From an uncultured Candidatus Melainabacteria bacterium (lineage in GTDB: Bacteria; Cyanobacteriota; Vampirovibrionia; Gastranaerophilales; Gastranaerophilaceae): 64,000 nucleotides of DNA. Every line of letters starts with the position of its first letter. Positions within the stretch are counted from its first letter, which is position 1. The notes under the pieces were generated by a model. It saw only the letters and a program-made list of their open reading frames with translations. It was not told the DNA's origin and did not search any database. Where the stretch lies: the NCBI GenBank assembly GCA_934754505.1, contig CAKVIE010000007.1:43684-107683 (forward strand), in the 5' to 3' direction. The position numbers and the translations under genes were made by a program. Shown one piece after another: positions 53,360-62,677 of this stretch.

Positions 53360-54188
53360 TCTTTTCTCCTTCAATTTTCACATACTTCGTAACGTCCCAA
53401 CGAAGATCGATGTATTTAATTTTTTGCTCAATCTTACTCAAATTAGGTAATATCGTGGTTATCGAAGCTAATCTTGTATATGCGGTGTCATTCATTTCTC
53501 CAAGTCTTATAAGTGCAGGCTTGGTTTTTATGTAAACATCATGAGGATTTCTTATATCAATATATTCAACTTCCGAACCTGTAAGCTCCTCTGCTTTGTC
53601 TGCCAATTCAAGCAAAGCATCTATTCGGTCCTCTTTCCACTTGATGAAATTATCTTTAGGATCAGAACCTGTCGTCAAAATTTTTAAAGGATATTTTTTT
53701 GCATCTTTTGGCAGCAAATCTGCACTCAACAATGTTGCACCCTCAACAAAAAATACTGCCGGCTTTGATTTTTCATCAGGAGCGATTATCAAAATCGGTT
53801 TTTTATCTTCTATAACAATCTGCAATCTTGCAGGAAACCAATATCTGCGGATATGTACGGATTTTACCGTTTCTATCTCGGAAATTCTGTCTTCAAAAGC
53901 CTTTACGTCCAACAAATATAACGGAACTTTCGGCATTTGAACCTTTCTCATTACAGCCAAAACTTTATCGTTCGGTGTAATATAAGTTCCCATTATAGCA
54001 AAATTTTTATTTTTTGCCGTTTTGAACATATCCTGAGGATAATACCACATCGGTAAAGTCAAAAGTTTATATCCGCTGAATATTAACAACGCAATAAATA
54101 AAGCACGTAAGAACAACAACGGTTTGCTTGAGCGAACCGCTATTCTTTTTTTCTTAGGTTTTTCTTTATGCTGATTGTTAGTGTCCAT
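53319..54188 (-). CDS. ftsQ: Cell division protein FtsQ
   Basis: A 289-residue bitopic protein: basic cytoplasmic tail (about 1-25), one helix (26-45), then a POTRA domain (about 65-135) and the beta domain. VPLYLLDVKAFEDRISEIETVKSVHIRRYWFPARLQIVIEDKKP is the FtsQ core with the usual RxWPxxLxIxVxExxP pattern. It bridges FtsL/FtsB to the divisome. It starts with the TAATG overlap to ddl, and its end overlaps nadE by 41 bases. Confidence 0.9.
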   Translation of the reverse strand: MDTNNQHKEKPKKKRIAVRSSKPLLFLRALFIALLIFSGYKLLTLPMWYYPQDMFKTAKNKNFAIMGTYITPNDKVLAVMRKVQMPKVPLYLLDVKAFEDRISEIETVKSVHIRRYWFPARLQIVIEDKKPILIIAPDEKSKPAVFFVEGATLLSADLLPKDAKKYPLKILTTGSDPKDNFIKWKEDRIDALLELADKAEELTGSEVEYIDIRNPHDVYIKTKPALIRLGEMNDTAYTRLASITTILPNLSKIEQKIKYIDLRWDVTKYVKIEGEKNEDVINSNELEIG

Positions 54189-55144
54189 TATCTGTTTAAT
54201 CCGGCATTATTTAATATCATTAAAACAAGTTCATCATAAGAAATGCCCATTGCAGCTGCTTGTGCAGGCAAATCACTTACGTCAGTCATTCCGGGGCTTG
54301 TATTTATTTCAAGCACATAAGGAACATCATCTGAAACAAGAAAATCAATCCTGCTGACACCCTTGCAGCCGCAAGCCTTACAAGCCTTAACGGCAATATC
54401 CTTAACTTTTGCCGTCATTTCATCTGAAAGTTCGGCAGGCAAAATAAACTCTGTCATACCTTTTGTATATTTTGCTTCGTAATCATACCATTCGTTTTTC
54501 GGACGTAATTCAAGAATTTCTGTCGCAAAAGTTTTGTCACCATCGTCTAAAACACCTACTGTCAATGATTTTCCGACTAAAAATTCTTCTACCATTACAT
54601 CTTGACCGATTTCGGCAGATTTTTTGTAATTTTCTAAAAATTCTTCCTTCGTATTGACCTTATACATTCCAATACTTGAACCTTCGCTGACAGGCTTTAA
54701 CATTACAGGGAACTTCAAATCTTTTACCTTTTCTTCTGCATTGTCGTCAGCCTTTATCAAAACCGATTTTATCAAAGGTACATATTCGAAATTTTTCAGA
54801 ATATTTTTTGTAGTAGCTTTGTTCATACAAGCAGCACTCGCAAAAACTCCGCAGCCTGTATATTCAATACCTAAAAGCTCTAACAAACCTTGAATGCAGC
54901 CGTCCTCGCCAAATTTACCGTGAAGTGCGTTATAAGCAACCGTAACCTCGTTATCATGAAGATTTTCGGCTATTTCTTCATCAACATCTATTAAAATAGA
55001 ATTTTCATACCCTAATCTTTGCAAAGCCTCAAAAACATTTTTGCCTGAACGCAAAGACACTTCCCGTTCATTTGACATTCCGCCACAAAGCACTGCAATT
55101 CTTGTATCTAACGGGTATTTTATTTGTTTGTCATTGTCTGCCAT
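54188..55144 (-). CDS. ddl: D-alanine--D-alanine ligase
   Basis: Makes the D-Ala-D-Ala dipeptide of peptidoglycan. The 318-residue ATP-grasp protein has VLCGGMSNEREVSLRSGKNV, HGKFGEDGCIQGLLELLGIEYTGCGVFASAACMNK, PVSEGSSIGMYKV and the VLEINTSPGMTDVSDLPAQAAA end. Y and R residues for the D-Ala-D-Ala form fit; there is no sign of a D-Ala-D-Lac variant. It overlaps murB by 25 bases. Confidence 0.97.
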   Translation of the reverse strand: MADNDKQIKYPLDTRIAVLCGGMSNEREVSLRSGKNVFEALQRLGYENSILIDVDEEIAENLHDNEVTVAYNALHGKFGEDGCIQGLLELLGIEYTGCGVFASAACMNKATTKNILKNFEYVPLIKSVLIKADDNAEEKVKDLKFPVMLKPVSEGSSIGMYKVNTKEEFLENYKKSAEIGQDVMVEEFLVGKSLTVGVLDDGDKTFATEILELRPKNEWYDYEAKYTKGMTEFILPAELSDEMTAKVKDIAVKACKACGCKGVSRIDFLVSDDVPYVLEINTSPGMTDVSDLPAQAAAMGISYDELVLMILNNAGLNR

Positions 55145-56019
55145 ATTTCTTTTTCTTCCTCATTTGCAATTCCCAAAAATTTAATTTCTGGCTGTAATTC
55201 TATTGTATATCTGACTTTTACTTCGTTGTACATTTTATACATCAATTTTAATACATCATTCGAAGTTGCATAACCGATGTTTACAATAAAGTTTGCGTGA
55301 TTTTCCCAAACTTTTGCACCACCGATTGTTTTTGCTTTCACACCTGATTTTTCAAGCAAACGTCCTGCCGAATCATTTTCAGGATTTTTGAAAACACTGC
55401 CTGCATTCGGAAGTGCAAGACTCGGCTGCTTTTGCTTGCGAAATTCCGCATTTCTCTCCATTAAAGCCTTTACTTCTTCTGCATCAGATTGTCGAAGTTT
55501 GAAATTTGCATCTAAAACAATGTAATCCTTTTTAGAAATTACTGTTTTTCGATATTCAAATTCCATTTCTTCTTTTGTTAAAACCCAAACTTTTTTGTTT
55601 TTTCTGTCATAAACACGACAAGACACAAATACATCCGAAATAGCTTGGCTGTGAGCAGAAGCATTCATATTGACAAGTCCGCCGACAGTTCCGGGAATAC
55701 ATGACATAAATTCAAAGCCCGAAAGACCTTTTTCCGCAACCGCTCTCGACAAAATCGGAGCTTTTACGCCGCAAGATGCGTGAACATTTTCTCCGTCAAT
55801 TTCAAAATCAGTCAAACTCGTTGTAATAATTACACAACCCTTGACACCTTCGCTTGAAATCAAAACATCTGAACCGTTACCCAAAACAAGTGCGTCGGGA
55901 TATTCCGATAATGCTTTTTCAAATTCTTCTTCTGTTTCGGGAAAACAAACTATATCAGCTTTTCCACCGATTTGAAATGTCGTATGTCTTTTTAATTCGT
56001 AATCTTTTTCAATCTTCAT
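55120..56019 (-). CDS. murB: UDP-N-acetylenolpyruvoylglucosamine reductase
   Basis: A FAD-dependent reductase that makes UDP-MurNAc. The 299-residue protein has LKRHTTFQIGGKADIV, LGNGSDVLIS, FMSCIPGTVGGLVNMNA, and SVFKNPENDSAGRLLEKSG. The GSVFKNP Ser and the final catalytic Glu region (LQPEIKFLG) are in place. The second loop reads SCIPGTVGG. It overlaps murC by 4 bases. Confidence 0.96.
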   Translation of the reverse strand: MKIEKDYELKRHTTFQIGGKADIVCFPETEEEFEKALSEYPDALVLGNGSDVLISSEGVKGCVIITTSLTDFEIDGENVHASCGVKAPILSRAVAEKGLSGFEFMSCIPGTVGGLVNMNASAHSQAISDVFVSCRVYDRKNKKVWVLTKEEMEFEYRKTVISKKDYIVLDANFKLRQSDAEEVKALMERNAEFRKQKQPSLALPNAGSVFKNPENDSAGRLLEKSGVKAKTIGGAKVWENHANFIVNIGYATSNDVLKLMYKMYNEVKVRYTIELQPEIKFLGIANEEEKEIWQTMTNK

Positions 56020-57422
56020 AATTTAATTTTCTCGTTAATTTCTTTCAAATATTTACCGACTTTTGTAACAGTTCCTGCACCGAGAGTTATTACAACATCT
56101 CCCGATTTCAAGTCATTATAAACCTTTTCTGCAACTTTTTCCATATCTCCCGAAATATATTCACAATCAGAAACTTTCTTCTTCAAATCTTTTATGAAAT
56201 TTTCGGAATTAATTCCGTCTATCGGCTGTTCACAAGCATTATAGACATCTGTTACATAAACTTTATCAACCGTATCAAAGGCACTCAAAAAATCGTTCCA
56301 CAAACCTTGAAGTCTTGTAAATCGATGAGGTTGGAAAACGGCAATTCTTCTTCCGCCCTTATACGATGCCAATCCCGACAAAGTCGTTTTAATTTCTTCG
56401 GGGTGATGAGCATAGTCATCAATCACTTTTATACCGTCAAATTCTGCAACCGTCTGAAATCTCCGACCCATGCCCGAAAAAGTTTTAAAGTGTTGAACAA
56501 ATTCTTTCGGATTAAAGCCTGTCAAATCCAAGGCTGCAAAAACAGCCAAAGCATTATAAACATTATGTATTCCGGGGACAGATAATTCCATGGAAACTTT
56601 AAAGTTGCCGTTTACGAAAATATCAAATTTTGACGAAAAGCCTGTGAAGTCAACATTTTTTGCAATATAATCAGCATCTTTTTCAAGCCCGAAAGTAACA
56701 AATTTGCGATTATTCATTCTTTTCATAAATTCAACGCAGCCGTCATTGTCAGCATTTGTGACTAATATTGCTTTTTCCGATGTTCCGTCGATATATTTTT
56801 TGAAAGTTTTATAAATATCCTCCATACCGTTTTTGTAAAAATCGGGGTGATCATAAGACAAATTGTTGATTACATTGACATCAGGACGGTATTTGACAAT
56901 CGTTCCGTCAGATTCATCAAGTTCGGCAATAAAAATTTTATCGGATTCATATTTTGAATTATCGTTTATATCGGGAATTATTCCGCCGACTGCATAAGAC
57001 GGCTTTAAGCCTGATTTGCTCATCACATAAGAACAAAGTCCGCTTGTCGTTGTTTTGCCGTGAGTTCCCGAAAATCCGAAAAACAAAGCATCTTTATCAT
57101 CAGAAAATTCATCTGAAATTATTTTAAGCATGTCTGAACGGTGTAAAACCTCAAGATTTAACCTTCTTGCCTCTTTTAATTCGGGGTTATCTTCCGAAAT
57201 AGCACTGCTGATTACGATTGTCATATCAGGCTTAATATTTTCAGCCTTTTGACCTGTAAAAATTTCAGCACCTAAATCACGTAATAATTTAGTATATTTA
57301 CTCTCGTTCAAATCCGAACCTGTAACAATGCAGCCTTTTTCCAGCAAAATCCTTGCCAAAGCACTCATTCCGACTCCGCCTGCCGCTATAAAATGATATT
57401 TTTTTTCTTTTGAATTTGTCAT
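56016..57422 (-). CDS. murC: UDP-N-acetylmuramate--L-alanine ligase
   Basis: Adds L-Ala, the first peptide residue, in peptidoglycan precursors. The 468-residue protein has HFIAAGGVGMSALARILLEKG, SGTHGKTTTSGLCSY (ATP loop), ELDESDGTIVKYRPD, IDDYAHHPEEIKTTL and PHRFTRLQGLW. murD and murG are not here; murC-murB-ddl-ftsQ is kept. The gene is the first of this run. Confidence 0.97.
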   Translation of the reverse strand: MTNSKEKKYHFIAAGGVGMSALARILLEKGCIVTGSDLNESKYTKLLRDLGAEIFTGQKAENIKPDMTIVISSAISEDNPELKEARRLNLEVLHRSDMLKIISDEFSDDKDALFFGFSGTHGKTTTSGLCSYVMSKSGLKPSYAVGGIIPDINDNSKYESDKIFIAELDESDGTIVKYRPDVNVINNLSYDHPDFYKNGMEDIYKTFKKYIDGTSEKAILVTNADNDGCVEFMKRMNNRKFVTFGLEKDADYIAKNVDFTGFSSKFDIFVNGNFKVSMELSVPGIHNVYNALAVFAALDLTGFNPKEFVQHFKTFSGMGRRFQTVAEFDGIKVIDDYAHHPEEIKTTLSGLASYKGGRRIAVFQPHRFTRLQGLWNDFLSAFDTVDKVYVTDVYNACEQPIDGINSENFIKDLKKKVSDCEYISGDMEKVAEKVYNDLKSGDVVITLGAGTVTKVGKYLKEINEKIKL

Positions 57423-57529
57423 CTTCTTTGCCGTTCATAAAATTATCTGTCTTATAATAGTAGTACAAAACTTCTCCCATAGCAAAATATTTAAAAATCT
57501 TCGCATTTTTTAAAAAAATTAATACATTA

Positions 57530-57558
57530 TTGCTATTTAAACGAAAAAACGGTACAAT
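57530..57558 (+). promoter_or_regulatory. Probable promoter of the symporter gene
   Basis: TTGCTA (57530-57535) and TACAAT (57553-57558), spaced 17 bases, in the murC-symporter divergent gap. Confidence 0.5.
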
Positions 57559-57594
57559 AGGGTACACGTCAGTATATATATAAAGGAATTTTAA

Positions 57595-58950
57595 ATGAAA
57601 CTACACATGCAGATTTTAATCGCATTAGGTCTGGGAATTAAACGTAACGGACATATTTTCATCGGACTTATTGCCGGTATCATTCTCGGTATCATTCTTC
57701 ACAATTACAAAGTCACTCCCTCAGGTGATATTAACCAAATGGTTGCCTGCGTTATCGGAGTTCTTAACATAATCGGTCAAATGTTTATCAGATTAATTCA
57801 AATGATTGTAATTCCGTTGGTTTGTTCTTCAATCATCGTCGGAATTTCAAGCATAGGCGACAGTAAACAGCTTGGCAAATTCGGACTGAAAATGATTTTA
57901 TATTACGGTTTCATAACAGTTCTTGCCGTAACAATCGGTTCATTATTAACAGTAATTTTCAAACCGGGTGCAGGTGTTCAATCATTTATTACAAATGCTT
58001 CTGCTACTGATGTTCAATCTCAAGTTGAACAAGCATTCATCGAACAACAAGGACACGTTGCTCAAATTTTCTTAAACATGATTCCGCAAAACCCGCTTTC
58101 ATCACTCGCAACAGGCGATATGATTCCTATTTTGGTATTTGCTTTAATCTTTGCTGTTGCACTTGCTAAAATCGGTGAAGTTTCAAGACCTATCGTCGGT
58201 TTTTTTGAATCAGTATTTGCCGCAACAATGAAAGTTACAGATTGGGTTATGACTCTTGCAGCTCCCGGTGTATTTGCATTGACAGCAGTTGCGGTTTCAT
58301 CATTCGGTACTGATATTTTAGGCGGAATTTCAAACTACTTCGTTGTTTTATTCTTAGGATTCTTAATCCAGCTTTGCATAGTTTACCCTGTATTTATGAA
58401 AATGTTCTGCAAAGTTCCTGTTGCAATATTCTTCTCTGCTATTACAGAAGCTATGATGGTTGCATTCGGTACTGCAAGCAGCTCTGCTACATTGCCTTTG
58501 ACAATGGCTTGCTGCGAAAAGAGAGGTATTTCTCATAAAGTCTGCAGTTTCGTTCTTCCTCTCGGAGCAACATTAAATATGGACGCAACAGCATTATTCC
58601 AAACAGTTGCTGTAATCTTCTTAACACAGGCTTATGGTGTTGTTCTTGAACCTATGCAAATTGTACAAATTGCATTCTTCGCAATTATTGCATCAAGCAC
58701 TTGTGCAGGTATTCCCGGAGCAGGCTTAATTACTATCGCAATCGTCCTCAACGGTTTAGGCTTAACTCCCGAACAACTTGTTGAAGGTTTTGCATTCCTC
58801 TTTGCTGTTGACAGAATTGTTGATATGTTCAGAACAATGCTTAACGTTACGAGTGATGCGGTTGTTGCAGCTGCTATTGCGGATAACGAAAACGAAATTA
58901 ATTATGATTTATTAAATAACGTAGGCGAATACAAAGACGTTTTGGAATAA
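57595..58950 (+). CDS. Dicarboxylate/amino acid:cation symporter
   Basis: A 451-residue transporter of the DAACS (GltP/DctA) family. The first helix is GHIFIGLIAGIILGIILH. The transport core is seen in FGTASSSATLPLTMACCEKRGIS (the SSSATLP serine motif), GATLNMDATALFQTVAVIFL (NMDxT) and GIPGAGLITIAIVL. GVDRIVDMFRTMLNVTSDAVVA is seen as AVDRIVDMFRTMLNVTSD. It imports glutamate, aspartate or dicarboxylates with Na+ or H+. AAAGGAA precedes the ATG. Confidence 0.93.
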   Translation: MKLHMQILIALGLGIKRNGHIFIGLIAGIILGIILHNYKVTPSGDINQMVACVIGVLNIIGQMFIRLIQMIVIPLVCSSIIVGISSIGDSKQLGKFGLKMILYYGFITVLAVTIGSLLTVIFKPGAGVQSFITNASATDVQSQVEQAFIEQQGHVAQIFLNMIPQNPLSSLATGDMIPILVFALIFAVALAKIGEVSRPIVGFFESVFAATMKVTDWVMTLAAPGVFALTAVAVSSFGTDILGGISNYFVVLFLGFLIQLCIVYPVFMKMFCKVPVAIFFSAITEAMMVAFGTASSSATLPLTMACCEKRGISHKVCSFVLPLGATLNMDATALFQTVAVIFLTQAYGVVLEPMQIVQIAFFAIIASSTCAGIPGAGLITIAIVLNGLGLTPEQLVEGFAFLFAVDRIVDMFRTMLNVTSDAVVAAAIADNENEINYDLLNNVGEYKDVLE

Positions 58951-58970
58951 ATCAAAATATTTTTTCAATA

Positions 58971-58999
58971 AAAAAGAGCCTCGAAAAAGGCTCTTTTTT
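58971..58999. terminator. Bidirectional terminator
   Basis: AAAAAGAGCC, loop TCGAAAAA, GGCTCTTTTT. It lies between the convergent symporter and Hcp-like genes and works for both strands. Confidence 0.9.
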
Positions 59000-59036
59000 A
59001 TTGCGATATTTCTTCAAATCAATTTTGCACAAAAAA

Positions 59037-60644
59037 TTATTTATGATTTTTCAAGATTTTTTTCAAATCTTTTTGAGGATTATTGCTGATTTTATTTACC
59101 TTATATAATTTTTTCAGTCCGTCAACCATTGTCGGATTAATGATACTTGAACAACATTCACCCAAATAAATATCTTTTATGCCGAGTATTTTCATATTAA
59201 ACACATGTGAAATAGTTTGAAAGCCGCATTGCGTCAAAAATACCGTTGTTTTATCAAGAATTTCGGGATATTTTTGAAGTCTGCTAAAAATTTTATAAGC
59301 TATATTAAAGTCATAATAAGCATTTATATGCCAAATATTTTTCCTGTTTGCATTATATGAAAGCGAAATTGCAAAAGTGTTTTGCGGCAAAAGTTCTAAA
59401 AATTGTTCAAAATATTGAACCTGCTCCACGCTGTTATTCAACTGCCCGATTAAAAACAATCTTTCATATTCTTGTTTTTCAAATTTTGAAATCAAACCTG
59501 CCAATTTTCTGTCAAATTCTTCTTCATTATAGCCGATAGACATTGTTGCGACAGGAACATCTTTGACAAAACCTTGTTCTTGTTTTGCAGCTTCTATAAT
59601 CGGGGAAAAATCATTTTCGCTGATTTTGCTTATACCATAGGCAGGATTATTATCGGGAGTAAAAATTCTGCCTCGAATTACATCTAAATGAGGGTGCGAA
59701 TTTTTGGTTATCAAAACCGCTCCCGGAAAAGATGCAAAATCGAGCTGTAAATTATTCAACGAGCGTTGATAATGCCCTTTTAAATTTTTGTACTTTTGAA
59801 AAAATTCATACGTGTGAGCCGAAATCATATCATTATGAGTATAAATATTAATATTTTCATTTTTTGCAGCTTCCAAAAGCATTTCAAGATTTTTGAAATA
59901 ATGTCCCGAAACCAAAATACATTTGCCTTTTTCAATGCTGAAATTGACCTCTGTTTCTATTGTCGGTCCGTATTTTTCCGCAATAACTGTATTTAATTTT
60001 TTCATAATATCGTTATTCGTTTTAGCAAAATCCATTATTTTCTTTTGCAAAGCCTTATCTGTCAAGTTATCATAATTTACTGTTTTCAAAATTTCGGGAA
60101 TTCTGTATTTCATCTCACCGCAGTTAATTCCGTAGTTTTCAATTTCCGTTATACAAAGACAAGCATTGCTCAAAAGCATTACGGCAATATCACTCAACAG
60201 TTTTTTATTTTTAGTAAAAAGCGTATTTTTCATAATAGATTGTTTTTCGCCAAAATTGACTGCATCAATCCCGTTTTTTTTCGTTTCAAATGAAAGTTTT
60301 TCACCGACAATAAGTTCCGACGGCATTTCTTTTAACTTGCAAACGCTTATATATTCCTCTTTTACGCTCTCGACTTCGTTATACAAATTTTTTATCATAT
60401 TTAAAAATTGATCTTTTCTAAAATCAAGATTTACAACTGCAAGCGTAATATAATTAATAATTTTATCTGTCAAAGTTTCGGTTTTTTCGCCAAGTTCACG
60501 CAATTTCACTTCGTAATAAGCCATTTGGCTCAATTCATATATCAAAAGTTCTTTCAACGAGGTTATTGACGGGTCAAACGAAAATACAACGGGGGTCGTT
60601 CCCTCATTGCAGACAGAATTGTCATAATTGAAAAATAGTCCCAT
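59037..60644 (-). CDS. Hybrid-cluster-protein homologue lacking cluster ligands
   Basis: A 535-residue protein with the Hcp fold. Similarity is clear in SGHYFKNLEMLLEAAKNENINIYTHNDMISAHTY and FASFPGAVLITKN. But the usual ligands are gone: the N-terminal Cys cluster is absent, TTNC-type Cys is Ser in TKNSH (313-317), the GGCDG-type Cys is missing in LIGQLNNS (398-405), the ACGKYRFN-type Cys is missing in LSYNANRKN (428-436), and the Glu of HGEMLPAH is Asp (THNDMISAH). Only the GH His (248) is kept. It cannot bind the usual 4Fe-2O-2S hybrid cluster. It is followed by glutaredoxin, which sits 3 bases upstream. Confidence 0.82.
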   Translation of the reverse strand: MGLFFNYDNSVCNEGTTPVVFSFDPSITSLKELLIYELSQMAYYEVKLRELGEKTETLTDKIINYITLAVVNLDFRKDQFLNMIKNLYNEVESVKEEYISVCKLKEMPSELIVGEKLSFETKKNGIDAVNFGEKQSIMKNTLFTKNKKLLSDIAVMLLSNACLCITEIENYGINCGEMKYRIPEILKTVNYDNLTDKALQKKIMDFAKTNNDIMKKLNTVIAEKYGPTIETEVNFSIEKGKCILVSGHYFKNLEMLLEAAKNENINIYTHNDMISAHTYEFFQKYKNLKGHYQRSLNNLQLDFASFPGAVLITKNSHPHLDVIRGRIFTPDNNPAYGISKISENDFSPIIEAAKQEQGFVKDVPVATMSIGYNEEEFDRKLAGLISKFEKQEYERLFLIGQLNNSVEQVQYFEQFLELLPQNTFAISLSYNANRKNIWHINAYYDFNIAYKIFSRLQKYPEILDKTTVFLTQCGFQTISHVFNMKILGIKDIYLGECCSSIINPTMVDGLKKLYKVNKISNNPQKDLKKILKNHK

Positions 60645-60647
60645 TTT

Positions 60648-60917
60648 TTAATCCTCTTTTAATAATTCGTCAATCTGATTGCGTTCGACAAGCTGCTCTA
60701 AATCACTGCAGCCGCCAATTCGATTTTCTCCGACAATTATTTGAGGAAAGGTTACCATTCCTGTTATTTTGTATTTTTCTTTAATCTCTTTTGTCTTTGC
60801 GTCTTCATCAGAAGTTACATCAATTTCTTCAAATTGAATGTTTCTATCACGCAAAATATTCTTCGCCTTTTTGCAATAAGGACAATAATTTAAAGTATAA
60901 ACAGTTACTTTTTTCAT
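60648..60917 (-). CDS. Glutaredoxin
   Basis: An 89-residue thioredoxin-fold protein. VTVYTLNYCPYCKKAKNILRDRNIQFEEIDV gives the CPYC dithiol site, TFPQIIVGENRIGGCSDLEQLV the cis-proline and glutathione-binding motif. The start at 60917 is chosen over a GTG a few codons earlier. It ends 3 bases before the Hcp-like gene, so the two may be co-transcribed. Confidence 0.93.
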   Translation of the reverse strand: MKKVTVYTLNYCPYCKKAKNILRDRNIQFEEIDVTSDEDAKTKEIKEKYKITGMVTFPQIIVGENRIGGCSDLEQLVERNQIDELLKED

Positions 60918-60989
60918 TTTCACCACGCCTTTCTTATTTTTTAATTATCAAAATTCCGAGGTGAAAATAAATCAGTCAATAGAGTAATA

Positions 60990-61757
60990 TCACTTACTTA
61001 TATTGGCTATCACAGCTTTTATACTATCTTTTTCTTCATCAGGCATATCAAATTTAAGGTAATCTTCAAGATATTCTTTTGCACTTTCTTTATCACCTTG
61101 AGCCAAAAACATTACTGCAGCCTTTTTATAAGGTTGCTGCATAAATCTGTCCGTCGCTATCGCCTTTAAATAATTTGATAAAGCCTTGTCTATATTGTCG
61201 GCAGCTTCGTAAGCCAAACCCGTTCTATAAAAGAAAATTGCATTGTCATCTCTTTTTTCAAGAACATGCTCAAATGCAGCTGCGGCATTTTCATATTCTC
61301 CCGTTTCAAAAAACAAATTTCCTAAATCCCAATATGCATCAATATTTTCGGGAGAAATTTCTAAAATTCTGTTCAACATATCAAATGCAAGATCGTATTT
61401 GACATCTTCTATATAAACTCTTGCTAAATAATGCAACAAAACAATGTTGTCGGGCATGATTGTAACAGCCGTTTCCAATAAACTTGCGGCTTCATCAAGA
61501 CGTCTGTGTTTAAAATACAAATCCGAAAGATTTATATACGTTTCAACAGACTTGCTGTCTTGTTTAAGTGCTTGTAAATAGTAGTTTTCAGCCTTATCGT
61601 CCTGAGAGAGTTTTGAATAACACAACCCGATATTATTAAGAATAGCTTTGTCATCGGGATTTTCTCCTAATGCAGCTAAAAACTCGTTTACGGCATTTTC
61701 ATAATCGCCTTTTTTAAAAAATTCTAATGCTTTTGTTATATAATCTTTATTTTCCAT
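60990..61757 (-). CDS. Tetratricopeptide repeat protein
   Basis: A 255-residue protein made of about six or seven TPR units with the W-x2-LG-x3-Y pattern (for example AFDMLNRILEISPENIDAYWDLGNLFFETGEYENAAAAF, key residues W, L, G, Y). No signal peptide or membrane helix, so it is cytoplasmic. TPR proteins form scaffolds for protein complexes; the partner is unknown. It lies 72 bases upstream of glutaredoxin. Confidence 0.9.
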   Translation of the reverse strand: MENKDYITKALEFFKKGDYENAVNEFLAALGENPDDKAILNNIGLCYSKLSQDDKAENYYLQALKQDSKSVETYINLSDLYFKHRRLDEAASLLETAVTIMPDNIVLLHYLARVYIEDVKYDLAFDMLNRILEISPENIDAYWDLGNLFFETGEYENAAAAFEHVLEKRDDNAIFFYRTGLAYEAADNIDKALSNYLKAIATDRFMQQPYKKAAVMFLAQGDKESAKEYLEDYLKFDMPDEEKDSIKAVIANISK

Positions 61758-61812
61758 AATTTTATATTACAATAAATCATGTAAATAATAAATATTAAAT
61801 TTGGAGAATTTT

Positions 61813-62565
61813 ATGTCAGGACATTCAAAATGGGCAAACATCAAAAATAAAAAAGCAAAAGTCGATGCTCAAAGAGGCGTTGTTTTTCAAAAATTCGCTC
61901 GTGAAATCATCACAGCATCAAGACTTGGAGGACCTGATCCTGCAGGTAATTTCAGATTAAGAACAGCTATCGACAGAGCAAAAGCAGCAGGACTTCCGAA
62001 TGATAACATCAAAAGAGCTATTGAAAAAGGATGCGGCGGAGCAGGCAGCGACAACTTTGAAGAAATTACTTACGAAGGATACGGAGCAGGCGGAGCGGCA
62101 ATCTTCATAGAAGCAATGACAGACAACAGAAACAGAACTGCAGGCGATATCAGAAGTTTCTTCTCAAAATTCAACGGAAACCTCGGTGAATCAGGTTGTG
62201 TAGGCTGGATGTTTAAACCTGTCGGACTTATCACTTTTGACAAAGAAGATGTTGATTTCGACAAACTTTTTGAAGCTGCTATTGAATTTAATGCCGACGA
62301 TGTTAAAGAAGAAGAAGACGAATATCAAGTTGTTACAACTTTTGAAAATCTTCAAGAGTGTTCAGAAAGTCTTGAAAAAGCAGGTTTCAAAGCAAAAAGT
62401 GCTGAATTTACAAGACTTCCCGAAAATTCAATCGAAGTTACAGATGCAAAAATTGCAACAAACATTCTTCGTTTGATGGAAAAATTAGAAGAACACGATG
62501 ACGTTCAAAACGTATATTCTAACTTCGATATATCTGATGAACTTATGGCTCAATTAGATATATAA
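61813..62565 (+). CDS. YebC/PmpR-family transcriptional regulator
   Basis: A 250-residue protein beginning MSGHSKWANIKNKKAKVDAQRG, the hallmark of YebC. GPDPAGNFRLRTAIDRAKAAGLPNDNIKRAIEKG and IFIEAMTDNRNRTAGDIRSFFSKFNGNLGESGCVGWMFKPVG are all typical. Family members act as transcription regulators or as ribosome-associated factors for proline-rich stretches. The ATG at 61813 has GGAG before it; an upstream extension to 61801 is rejected. Confidence 0.95.
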   Translation: MSGHSKWANIKNKKAKVDAQRGVVFQKFAREIITASRLGGPDPAGNFRLRTAIDRAKAAGLPNDNIKRAIEKGCGGAGSDNFEEITYEGYGAGGAAIFIEAMTDNRNRTAGDIRSFFSKFNGNLGESGCVGWMFKPVGLITFDKEDVDFDKLFEAAIEFNADDVKEEEDEYQVVTTFENLQECSESLEKAGFKAKSAEFTRLPENSIEVTDAKIATNILRLMEKLEEHDDVQNVYSNFDISDELMAQLDI

Positions 62566-62590
62566 TTTTTCAAAAAAATATTAAAAAGTG

Positions 62591-62618
62591 CCGAAGTTTT
62601 TTCTTCGGTATTTTTTTT
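62591..62618 (+). terminator. Terminator after the YebC gene
   Basis: CCGAAG, loop TTTTTT, CTTCGG, TA, then eight T residues. Confidence 0.9.
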
Positions 62619-62620
62619 GC

Positions 62621-62652
62621 AAAAAACAACGGAGCTTTTAATCGGCTCCGTT
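62621..62652 (-). terminator. Terminator after the hydrogenase gene
   Basis: AACGGAGC and GCTCCGTT with a 9-base loop, followed on the minus strand by GTTTTTT. Confidence 0.8.
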
Positions 62653-62677
62653 ATTTTCACTTATTGTCCAATAAAAA

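Noticed and set aside
59037..60644. Working hydroxylamine reductase (Hcp)
   Set aside because: The Cys ligands for both clusters are absent in the expected blocks, so a functional Hcp label would be misleading.
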